From Thermodesulfobacteriota bacterium (GTDB lineage: Bacteria; Desulfobacterota; BSN033; UBA1163): 9,383 nt of DNA. The stretch spans positions 1-9,383 of the forward strand of contig JASEIE010000148.1 in assembly GCA_030024065.1 (NCBI GenBank). Direction: 5' to 3'. Shown in pieces: positions 1 to 5,517 of the stretch. A program made the translations under genes and the position numbers. Every line of letters begins with the position of its first letter. Position 1 is the first letter of the stretch. Under the pieces are notes generated by a model. That model saw only the letters and a list, made by a program, of their open reading frames with translations, did not search any database and had not been told where the DNA came from.

Positions 1-77
1 GGTGCGTCACGGCGGTAAAGAAATAAGAACCTCCCGGTTGATAAAGACGGCGATATTCACTCATGTCTTTTGGGGAT

Positions 78-107
78 GGTGGATCCGCTTCGCTTGATCC
101 ACCCTAC
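78..107 (-). repeat. REP-like hairpin with GTAG flank
   Basis: A perfect 8-bp inverted repeat (GGTGGATC at 78-85, GATCCACC at 96-103) encloses a 10-base loop. On the minus strand the stem is immediately preceded by GTAG (107-104). A GTAG-type tetranucleotide next to a short hairpin is the hallmark of REP elements mobilised by RAYT (TnpA-REP) transposases. No transposase is visible here, so this would be a non-autonomous copy. There is no T-tract, so it is not a typical terminator. Confidence 0.55.
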
Positions 108-157
108 AGGGTCTAAATAGCTTGTCCGAAGATTCTCCCGCTATTACAAGATGTAAT

Positions 158-397
158 CTATGCTTTTAAGTCTTTCCTGCCAAATCTCTGTTTCAGGAAG
201 AAGCTCTCGGGAAAAGAGGTGCAAAGTTCATAAATGTTCACTCTGATATAATCACAGGATCCAACGATTATTAATTTGGCATAACGACCGACGTAAGTGG
301 CGGCTATCAGCCATTTGCCGGAATGATTTGGTAGGTGATTCTCGACCTGTTCTCTGTCAGTGCGGAAGGATCGTGTTATGCCGCCACTGTATGAACG
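158..397 (-). other. 79-codon open frame without start codon; possible gene remnant
   Basis: The minus-strand frame is open from just after a TGA (398-400) to a TAG (158-160). It has no ATG or TTG, and its only GTG lies late in the frame. The translation looks protein-like and includes the stretch KWLIAATYVGRYAKLIIVG followed by a mixed polar C-terminus ending RFGRKDLKA. It begins inside the 3' end of the DUF2283 gene in a different frame. It could be the tail of a decayed or truncated gene, or a chance open frame: a 79-codon run without a stop is not rare at this base composition. I do not recognise a family. Confidence 0.2.
278..388. repeat. Interlocked inverted repeats beside the DUF2283 stop codon
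   Basis: GTTATGCCGCCACT at 375-388 is complementary to two separate upstream segments: GGCATAAC at 278-285 (pairs with 375-382) and AGTGGCGGC at 296-304 (pairs with 380-388). The two pairings compete for GCC at 380-382, so they would be alternative folds rather than one stem. The site overlaps the TAA stop of the DUF2283 gene. Function is unknown. Confidence 0.4.
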
Positions 398-594
398 TCA
401 GATGGAAGCCTACTGAGAATCAGTTCTTTTAATTGAATTTTCTTGCTAGCGTTATCAATATCAATACCCACCAAGTTGCCTTCGACGTCGTAATCAAGCA
501 CAACACCTTCAGAAATCTCTTTGCTCTCTACACTCGTTTTCTCTGAGAGATCGATATACAGGGAATCGGTCTCCGGGTAATAGTTGAGTTTCAT
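376..594 (-). CDS. DUF2283 family protein
   Basis: This is a 72-residue protein that fills one DUF2283 domain. Its opening MKLNYYPETDSLYIDLSEK and the following EISEGVVLDYDVEGNLVGIDIDNAS are the typical pattern: a Y-D-x-x-D-x-L-Y-I strand, then G-x-x-L-D-Y-D and G-x-x-V-G-I-x-I. The function of the family is not established. The start codon overlaps the stop of the upstream DUF4258-like gene (ATGA, 591-594), so the two are probably translationally coupled. A full Shine-Dalgarno, AGGAGG, sits at 603-608 inside the end of that upstream gene, 8 bases before the ATG. Such pairs are often found together and have a toxin-antitoxin-like arrangement, but no toxin activity can be read from the sequence. 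The last codons lie inside an inverted repeat. Confidence 0.85.
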   Translation of the reverse strand: MKLNYYPETDSLYIDLSEKTSVESKEISEGVVLDYDVEGNLVGIDIDNASKKIQLKELILSRLPSDVHTVAA

Positions 595-833
595 ACCTTG
601 TACCTCCTGTCTGGAAAAGCGTTGTGAATTGTTTTCTTATCTTCCAAAGTTATTACTCGCAACACACGGCCTTCAAGCTCGTCGATTATACCCCAAAATC
701 GAAAACGGTTATGTTCTTGAGGTTCGACTTTGAGCGGGTTCTCGATTACTCGAATACACCATTCCCTCTTTAGATATGGGCGTTTCCTCAAAACCTCTTT
801 CTCAAAATATTCTGTAAACCTGTATTCGGCCAT
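591..833 (-). CDS. DUF4258-like small protein, partner of DUF2283
   Basis: An 80-residue basic protein that is upstream partner of the DUF2283 gene. The C-terminal part, with GRVLRVITLEDKKTIHNAFPDRRYK, matches the end pattern of DUF4258 proteins and their relatives (a strand, the DxxTIxxAFPDR element, then a basic tail). That fold is loosely RelE/BrnT-like, so an RNase-type toxin role is conceivable but unproven. The N-terminal half (YRFTEYFEKEVLRKRPYLKREW) is helical and basic. The start is supported by GGAGA about 9 bases before the ATG. The M42 peptidase gene ends 61 bases upstream on the same strand, so either read-through or a local promoter is possible. Family assignment is moderate; the coding call is strong because of the ATGA overlap with its partner. 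Confidence 0.75.
   Translation of the reverse strand: MAEYRFTEYFEKEVLRKRPYLKREWCIRVIENPLKVEPQEHNRFRFWGIIDELEGRVLRVITLEDKKTIHNAFPDRRYKV
603..608 (-). promoter_or_regulatory. Ribosome binding site of the DUF2283 gene
   Basis: A perfect AGGAGG on the minus strand lies within the last codons of the upstream gene, 8 bases before the DUF2283 ATG. It fixes that start and indicates independent ribosome loading as well as coupling. Confidence 0.7.
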
Positions 834-894
834 TAAATTTTTTCTCCATTATTATATTGGCCTAACATTTATTTTTATAATGATGAAAATAAGT

Positions 895-1986
895 TCAAAC
901 CTTACGGATCAAATCGTCGATATCTGCCGAGCGGAGTCCCTTTAAGAAGAGATGGAGAAAGTCCGCTGTCCTTTCCACATCAGACCACTTCACCAGTTCC
1001 GATGGGGAATGGCTGTAACGACGGGGGATGTAAAGCCCGCCACATGGAATGCCTTTTCCTGATGTATGAATGGTGGAGGCATCGGTCCACGTCCTGAAGA
1101 TATCCTTCTGATGGGGTATTCTGTTCTTCACTGCTGTTGAAATCAGCCTTTGCCGGATCTTCTTCGAATAGATTGTTCCCCATCCCATGGCATTGACATC
1201 CATGGAGCGGATGACCGGCCCTTTTCCACATTCTGCGGTCGCCTGCTGGGGAGGGGTGATGGGATCAGAGGCAGGCACAGTATCCATCACGATTGCCATG
1301 TCGGGTTGAAGGGTTTGGGCGGCCACTTTTGCTCCCCGGGAGCCAACCTCCTCCTGAACTGCAGCAACCAGAAGGAGCTGGTAGTCTATTTTCTCCTTCC
1401 TCATCCTCTCGGCCAGGTGGATGAGAATGGCGCAACCCGCCCGGTTATCAATCGCTTTGCTGATAATCGTATCCTTCCCGATGGTTTGAAAATGGGGATG
1501 AAAGACAATGGGATCACCGATCTCGATTCCCCATGACCTTACCTCCTCTTCACTATCAGCACCCACATCGATCCACAGGTCTGAGACAGTGATGGGACGC
1601 TTGAGATCTTCCGCAATCATCAGATGGCGGTTCTTCACCCCAACCACTCCGGTTAAAATTCCTTTTTCACCGCAGATATCGACCTTTGTGCTGAGAAGAA
1701 CCCGTTCATCAATCATTCCATTGAGATCAAAGTAGATGTAACCCTTCGGATCGATATACTTGACGAGCATACACATCTCGTCCGTATGGGCGCAGATCAT
1801 TACCGACCTCTTTCCTTTTCCTAACTTCCCGATCACATTTCCGATGGGATCAACAGAGACGTCCGAAAGACTCCTTCTCAATTCCGCGGAAACCGTTTCG
1901 ATCACCTTCTCTTCAAATCCACTTCCTCCAGGAATCCCGACCAACTTTTTGAATAGTTCAAACATCGTCTGATTTTTCTGTTTCAT
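895..1986 (-). CDS. M42 family metallopeptidase (glutamyl/leucyl aminopeptidase-like)
   Basis: A 363-residue cytoplasmic di-metal (Zn/Co) aminopeptidase of family M42 (TET/FrvX/PepA-like), of usual family length. All expected active-site elements are present in order: AHTDE with ligand His67 and Asp69; the bridging Asp180 in KAIDNRAG; QEEVGSRG with catalytic Glu212 and ligand Glu213; ligand Asp235 in VMDT; and ligand His326 in RRYSHSPSE. The insert between about residues 75 and 165 corresponds to the small beta-barrel domain of these enzymes. M42 enzymes usually assemble into large tetrahedral dodecamers that clear short peptides. The start at 1986 is preferred because GAGG precedes it by about 9 bases, while the internal Met8 has no such site. 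Exact peptide preference cannot be read from the sequence. A DUF4258-like gene follows after 61 bases. Confidence 0.95.
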   Translation of the reverse strand: MKQKNQTMFELFKKLVGIPGGSGFEEKVIETVSAELRRSLSDVSVDPIGNVIGKLGKGKRSVMICAHTDEMCMLVKYIDPKGYIYFDLNGMIDERVLLSTKVDICGEKGILTGVVGVKNRHLMIAEDLKRPITVSDLWIDVGADSEEEVRSWGIEIGDPIVFHPHFQTIGKDTIISKAIDNRAGCAILIHLAERMRKEKIDYQLLLVAAVQEEVGSRGAKVAAQTLQPDMAIVMDTVPASDPITPPQQATAECGKGPVIRSMDVNAMGWGTIYSKKIRQRLISTAVKNRIPHQKDIFRTWTDASTIHTSGKGIPCGGLYIPRRYSHSPSELVKWSDVERTADFLHLFLKGLRSADIDDLIRKV

Positions 1987-2110
1987 TGTCTCATCCCTCG
2001 CTTTATTTGGTTTTTATTTCCATCTTCTCCTGACAGGACGCCGAAAAAGCCGTCCTTTGCTGCCCAACATCTTATTTCGGTATCATATCCCCGGTCAATA
2101 GAATAATCAA

Positions 2111-2133
2111 ACCCTGCAATCGGGGATCAGGGT
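2111..2133 (-). terminator. Weak candidate terminator after the DUF2784 gene
   Basis: A 6-bp stem (ACCCTG 2111-2116 with CAGGGT 2128-2133) begins 3 bases after the DUF2784 stop. On the minus strand it is followed by TTGATTATT, which is only a partial T-tract. The loop is 11 bases. The position is right for a terminator but the structure is weak. Confidence 0.3.
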
Positions 2134-2136
2134 GAA

Positions 2137-2487
2137 TCACTTTCCCCTCCTGAGATAAAACCAGGCATTAAGCCCGCAAAGGAGAATGGTGAAGAAGGCA
2201 ACCCAATACCGGGAAATCTCTATGTAGACGATTTGTTCCACATAATAGATGATGAAAGAGCCTGTATAGGTGAGGCTTGGATCATGGTTTTCTCTCAACC
2301 AGACTTCGAGATGCGTGAGCGGACAGTGCCAGTCGAATATCTGAATGATGAGGGCAAAACAGAGGCCGGAAAGATGGAACATCTTTACGACCTTGCTTCT
2401 CCTTCCCCATAGGGCGCCTAGAAAGAGAAAGACGATCCATAGAAAATGGATCAGGACAGTGATATCTGCAAGAATTTTGTATAACAT
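2137..2487 (-). CDS. DUF2784 family integral membrane protein
   Basis: A 116-residue membrane protein. The family signature is clear: an N-terminal hydrophobic helix with LADITVLIHFLWIVFLFLGA (about residues 6-26), a second helix around 37-53, the conserved segment DWHCPLTHLEVWLRE (about 52-66) and a C-terminal helix around 90-111 before a basic tail. The W-x-CPLT-x-LE motif is diagnostic for DUF2784. No biochemical function is known for the family. No clear Shine-Dalgarno precedes the ATG at 2487; the start is chosen because MLYKILADITV fits the usual family N-terminus. It is a stand-alone gene, with 189 bases of repeat-like DNA separating it from the upstream EamA gene. Confidence 0.88.
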   Translation of the reverse strand: MLYKILADITVLIHFLWIVFLFLGALWGRRSKVVKMFHLSGLCFALIIQIFDWHCPLTHLEVWLRENHDPSLTYTGSFIIYYVEQIVYIEISRYWVAFFTILLCGLNAWFYLRRGK

Positions 2488-2519
2488 CGGTTAGAAAATG
2501 AGAGCCTGAGTTTTTAACG

Positions 2520-2660
2520 GTAAGGGTAACGAAGCCGATTTCGTTAATGGGTTACGTGAATCGTCTATAAATCCTTACCCTAACCCTTTGACGCTAAACG
2601 ATACGGGCCCTGAACCTAATATGGTACAGGGCGGGCCTCCTAACCTTAACCCTGACCTAC
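2520..2660. repeat. Structured intergenic repeat region
   Basis: This gap holds two hairpins. One has a 7-bp stem with a 6-base loop (TAACGAA 2527-2533, TTCGTTA 2540-2546). The other is GC-rich, with 9 of 10 pairs and a 6-base loop (2607-2616 with 2623-2632). There are also several CCTAACC/CCTTACCC/AACCCT repeats (for example 2571-2587 and 2639-2653). No T-tract follows either hairpin on the minus strand, so I describe it as repeat-like DNA rather than a terminator. No gene is visible in it. Confidence 0.45.
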
Positions 2661-2676
2661 AATCCTTCTTGAATTT

Positions 2677-3618
2677 TCATTCTCTCTTCCGGATCTCAAG
2701 GGGAGTTGATGGCGAAGCCTTCTCCCTGGCCATCTGAAGGAGGACGACTGCGCCAATGACGCCCGTGCCGCCCAGCACTTGCAGTGGATAGAGGGCCTCG
2801 CCCAGAATCACATAAGCGGCAACTCCTGCCACTACGGGTTCCCAGGTTGCCGTGATGCTTGCACGGGTTGCACGGATCCTTTTCATTCCTTTAAAGTAGA
2901 AGCCGAAAGGGATGAGGGCTGAGAAGATGGCAATAAAGAGAAAGGCTATCCAGATCTTGAAAGAGTGGCCATCCGTGATCATCTTGATCGGAGAGACGAG
3001 AATCATATAGAAAACCGCGCAAAATCCAAAACTATAAAGGATGAGTGTCCATGGATCATATTTCTTCAAACCTTTCTCTCCATAAAGGGTATAGAAGGTG
3101 AAGAAGAGAGAGGCGACCAGACCGCTCACCATTCCAATCTTGTTCATCTGAAGCAAATTGATCTGGTAACCACCGACGACCAGATAACATCCCATCACAG
3201 CCAAAAGCAGGGCAGCCATTTTCCCCTTCGAAAAAGGCTCCTTCTGAAAAAGGAAGGCATAGAGAGAGACCCAAACCGGCTGGAGATATTGGAGCAGGAT
3301 GGCAGGTCCAACATGGATCTTGCTGATTGCATAGTAATAAGAGAATTGCATCCCTGCGACACCGACACATCCCAGGATGAAAAAGTAAGGCAGGTCTTTC
3401 AGGGAGATGACGACACGTCTCCGGTCATAGAGAAGGAGGATGATCAGAAGCGTGAGCGTAGCAATGGTCAGACGGACAAGGACCAGTTCCTCCGGAGGAA
3501 GCCCAATATTAAAGAGCGATTTTGCCACCACACTTGATACGCCCCAGAGGGTCGATCCGATCAGAATATAAAGATAACCGTGGATTTCACTTCTTCTCAT
3601 AGAACCCCATCGTGGCAT
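2677..3618 (-). CDS. EamA/DMT-superfamily transporter
   Basis: A 313-residue inner-membrane protein with two tandem EamA repeats and about ten transmembrane helices, the normal size for drug/metabolite exporters (RhaT/YdcZ-like DMT group). The first repeat runs from about residue 14 (GYLYILIGSTLWGVSSVVAK) to about 150. The second runs from about 162 to 297 and has the usual end pattern ATWEPVVAGVAAYVILGEAL followed by a glycine-rich helix. Substrate cannot be predicted; family members export amino acids, metabolites or drugs. The start is uncertain. Met1 at 3618 has no Shine-Dalgarno, whereas the internal Met7 at 3600 has GGGG about 6 bases upstream and starts MRRSEIHGYLYI. The shorter 307-residue form is quite possible. 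It appears monocistronic. Confidence 0.92.
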   Translation of the reverse strand: MPRWGSMRRSEIHGYLYILIGSTLWGVSSVVAKSLFNIGLPPEELVLVRLTIATLTLLIILLLYDRRRVVISLKDLPYFFILGCVGVAGMQFSYYYAISKIHVGPAILLQYLQPVWVSLYAFLFQKEPFSKGKMAALLLAVMGCYLVVGGYQINLLQMNKIGMVSGLVASLFFTFYTLYGEKGLKKYDPWTLILYSFGFCAVFYMILVSPIKMITDGHSFKIWIAFLFIAIFSALIPFGFYFKGMKRIRATRASITATWEPVVAGVAAYVILGEALYPLQVLGGTGVIGAVVLLQMAREKASPSTPLEIRKRE

Positions 3619-3716
3619 AAAACAAAGCCGAAAATCAACTCAAACCCCTGTCTCCTCAAGGTTATGTCAAAGTTAGCTTCAACTCGGTGAATGGATATTG
3701 GAAATTACCTCCGTTC

Positions 3717-3807
3717 GGGAATTCCCCCCTGCCTACCGGCAGGCAGGCTTTTTCAAAGGGGGATAATTGCACCTCCCTTTGACAAAGGGAGGCGGGGAGG
3801 GATTTAA
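3717..3807. repeat. Composite palindromic repeat element
   Basis: The element lies in the 330-base gap between the divergent EamA and DUF1684 genes. It is built of nested palindromes: GGGAATTCCC (3717-3726); CCTGCCTACCGGCAGGCAGG (3728-3747), a near-perfect palindrome with one mismatched pair; an outer C-run/G-run pair (about 3724-3729 with 3758-3762); and a perfect 9-bp hairpin with a 3-base loop (CCTCCCTTT 3772-3780, GAC, AAAGGGAGG 3784-3792) followed by CGGGGAGGGATTT. This layout is typical of dispersed, non-coding repeat elements (MITE/REP-like). No ORF or transposase is associated with it. Confidence 0.6.
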
Positions 3808-3896
3808 AGAAGCTATTTTCTGAGCAATATGTCTTCTCAATTATGGACTGATTAATAACAGGCCATTGACGGGGTCATGGGAGATTGCCCGAGGGT

Positions 3897-3925
3897 TTGC
3901 CTTGATATGTTCTATTTGTTAAAAT
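3897..3925 (+). promoter_or_regulatory. Candidate sigma70 promoter for the DUF1684 gene
   Basis: TTGCCT (3897-3902) and TAAAAT (3920-3925) are separated by exactly 17 bases, matching the -35/-10 arrangement with 4/6 and 5/6 consensus bases. Transcription would start near 3932, giving a short leader with GGGG at 3937-3940 ahead of the ATG at 3949. Confidence 0.45.
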
Positions 3926-3948
3926 AAATTGTCAATGGGGATTTTTAT

Positions 3949-4584
3949 ATGAAGAATGGAAGCATTCCCTTCATCCTTTTGAGTCTGTTCATCTTTTCAA
4001 TGTTTCAAGGACTTTTGATGGCCGCAGAGGGAGAGGATCCGGGATCCAAGGTCCTTCAGGAGAAAGAGGTACTGGAGTGGAGAAAGGAGAGGGATCAATT
4101 TTTTAAGAGTCACCAGCGTTCCCCCCTTACCTCCCAGGGGAAGAGAAATTTTAAGGGTTTGAGATACTACCCTTTCGCCCCCCATTATGTCTTTAATGGC
4201 CAGATTGAACGAACCATCCTCCACATCAATAACCCGAAATATTATGCCACCTTTTTAACCAACAAGGGGACCAATAAACGCTATATACGATATGGAAAAT
4301 TCCATTTCCAACTGAATGGGAAAGGGTATGTGCTCGAGATTTACAAATCGATTTTAAGCGATGTCCTCTTCATTCCTTTCATGGACAGGACGAATGGGAA
4401 AGAGACTTATGAAGGCGGCAGGTACATGGATGCGGAGATTCTTCCCGGATATAAGATGGTCTTAGATTTTAATATGGCCTATCATCCTTCCTGCGCCTAT
4501 AACGATAAATTCGTCTGTGTGCTCCCCCCGCGAGAAAATATGCTGGAGATTGAGATCAGGGCAGGCGAGAAAAACTTCAAATAA
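3949..4584 (+). CDS. Secreted DUF1684 domain protein
   Basis: A 211-residue exported protein and the only plus-strand gene. Residues 1-26 form a signal peptide (hydrophobic core 6-24, cleavage likely after Ala25 or Ala26). The DUF1684 domain follows: the WRKERDQFFKSHQRSPL helix (about 44-60), F-K-G-L-R-Y-Y-P (68-75), then the two strongest motifs, PFMDRTNGKETYEGGRY (143-159) and VLDFNMAYHPSCAYN (171-185), and the closing LPPREN (192-197) with a final AGEK. The two cysteines (182, 190) fit a conserved pair that could form a disulfide or metal site. The family function is unknown. It is convergent with the cbiO gene and has its own promoter-like sequence, so it is probably expressed independently of its neighbours. 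The start is supported by the signal peptide; the Shine-Dalgarno is weak. Confidence 0.9.
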   Translation: MKNGSIPFILLSLFIFSMFQGLLMAAEGEDPGSKVLQEKEVLEWRKERDQFFKSHQRSPLTSQGKRNFKGLRYYPFAPHYVFNGQIERTILHINNPKYYATFLTNKGTNKRYIRYGKFHFQLNGKGYVLEIYKSILSDVLFIPFMDRTNGKETYEGGRYMDAEILPGYKMVLDFNMAYHPSCAYNDKFVCVLPPRENMLEIEIRAGEKNFK

Positions 4585-4627
4585 TCTTCCTTGGATATAA
4601 CTCTTCCAGTTTTAGCTTAGATATGAT

Positions 4628-4670
4628 ACCGTTCACCCTTTCACCCTTCGAGAGCCTCAGGGCGAACGGT
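4628..4670. repeat. Dispersed REP-like palindrome between convergent genes
   Basis: ACCGTTC (4628-4634) pairs perfectly with GAACGGT (4664-4670), with an inner CCCT/AGGG pairing (4644-4647 with 4659-4662). Read on the minus strand it is of the GTTCGccCTGAG...TCGAAGggTGAAC type, a palindrome widespread in bacterial genomes that often yields spurious peptides like PFALSLSKG. One arm contains an exact 8-bp tandem duplication, TTCACCCT (4632-4639 and 4640-4647). It lies between the stops of the DUF1684 and cbiO genes and could also end transcription, but no T-tract follows. Confidence 0.6.
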
Positions 4671-4688
4671 AAATCCTGAAGAACCTTT

Positions 4689-5507
4689 TTATTCACTTTC
4701 ATGCCTATGGAATAAATAATGGGAATGGATATGCCTGTGGGCCGTGTTGCCATGGCGGTGGATATGTTCATGAATCAGATTGACCCTGAGCAGCAGTTCC
4801 TCATCGCCCAGGATTTGGGCGGCGCTTCCTGTCTTCTCCATCCGGTGTTCTTCCGAGAGGACGCCCACCGTTGCCTGAAGCTCATCCACAAGGGAGAGGT
4901 CGTGGGTGGCAATGACCAGTGTTTTTCCTGCCTCATTGAGGGCGAGGAAAAGTTCCACCAGGAAGCACTGCGTCTTTGGATCGAGCCCATTTGTCGGTTC
5001 GTCAAGAAGGAGGACTTCGGGGTTCATGGTCAGGATAGAACCGATGGCCACCCTCTTCTTTTCGCCGCCTGAAAGCATATAGGTTGGCCGGTCTTTAAGG
5101 TTTTCAATCGAAAGCATCTTCATCACCTCAAAACTCCTGTCGAGCGCCTCTTGCTCCGGCAATCCCAATTGCATTGGACCATAGAGGAGCTCATCCAGCA
5201 CCGTGGGGCAGAAGAGCTGAACATCCGGATCCTGAAAGACGAATCCTACCTTTTCCCTAAAATATTTTAAGAACCTTTTATCCCTCAAGGTCTTCTCCGA
5301 TACGATCTGTTCCTTGAACAGGATCTTCCCGTGGTCAGGATAGATTAAGCCGCTCATGATCTGCAGGAGCGTTGATTTACCGCTTCCATTTGCTCCGATA
5401 ATAGCGAATTTTTCCCCCTCCTCAACCCCGAGACTGACATCCAAAAGGGCAGGAATTCGACCGTGATAACTGTAACTTGTCTCGTGGATCGTTATGATAG
5501 TTTCCAT
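4689..5507 (-). CDS. cbiO: Ni/Co ECF transporter ATPase CbiO with His-rich tail
   Basis: The energising ATPase subunit of a nickel/cobalt ECF transporter, 272 residues with the start chosen here. All ABC motifs are intact: Walker A GANGSGKST (38-46), Q-loop Gln92 in FQDPD, signature LSGGEKKR (145-152), Walker B VLLLDEP with catalytic Glu170, and switch His202. The FQDPDVQLFCPTV segment is typical of ECF A-subunits that bind the T-component. The last 27 residues hold ten histidines (246, 248, 250, 252, 257, 259, 261, 263, 267, 269), a likely cytoplasmic metal-binding or metal-sensing tail. The upstream ATG at 5579 was rejected. It would overlap cbiQ by 65 bases, while 5507 has TAGGAGA just ahead and begins METIITIHETSYSYHG like the family. 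It is the last gene of the operon, 7 bases after cbiQ. Confidence 0.95.
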   Translation of the reverse strand: METIITIHETSYSYHGRIPALLDVSLGVEEGEKFAIIGANGSGKSTLLQIMSGLIYPDHGKILFKEQIVSEKTLRDKRFLKYFREKVGFVFQDPDVQLFCPTVLDELLYGPMQLGLPEQEALDRSFEVMKMLSIENLKDRPTYMLSGGEKKRVAIGSILTMNPEVLLLDEPTNGLDPKTQCFLVELFLALNEAGKTLVIATHDLSLVDELQATVGVLSEEHRMEKTGSAAQILGDEELLLRVNLIHEHIHRHGNTAHRHIHSHYLFHRHESE

Positions 5508-5510
5508 TTT

Positions 5511-5517
5511 TCTCCTA
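5511..5517 (-). promoter_or_regulatory. Ribosome binding site that decides the cbiO start
   Basis: TAGGAGA on the minus strand lies just before the ATG at 5507. Its first three bases are the TAG stop of cbiQ. This supports the 272-residue CbiO over the longer frame. Confidence 0.65.

Noticed and set aside
851..856. Perfect TATAAT upstream of the DUF4258-like gene
   Set aside because: As a -10 box it would place the transcription start within the Shine-Dalgarno, and no -35 box is found at 16-18 bases. It is probably chance in AT-rich DNA.
278..866. Integron gene cassette holding the DUF4258/DUF2283 pair
   Set aside because: GTTAGGC (minus strand, about 860-866) and the GCATAAC/GTTATGC pair downstream resemble core sites. 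However, the AT-rich DNA before GTTAGGC is not attC-like, the L-box pairing is poor, and the outer bases of the two sites do not match. There is also no integrase.
1150..1536. 128-residue plus-strand frame
   Set aside because: It is antisense to the well-supported M42 peptidase, whose active-site residues are all intact.
2036..2055. GGACG...CGTCC hairpin upstream of the M42 gene
   Set aside because: The stem is only 5 bp with a 10-base loop and no T-tract; too weak to call a terminator or regulator.
2965..3537. 190-residue plus-strand frame
   Set aside because: It is antisense to the EamA gene, highly charged and without domain-like features: a shadow of the real gene.
4577..4771. 64-residue minus-strand frame containing PFALRLSKG
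   Set aside because: This peptide is the usual spurious translation of the dispersed palindrome at 4628-4670, and the frame overlaps the cbiO 3' end.
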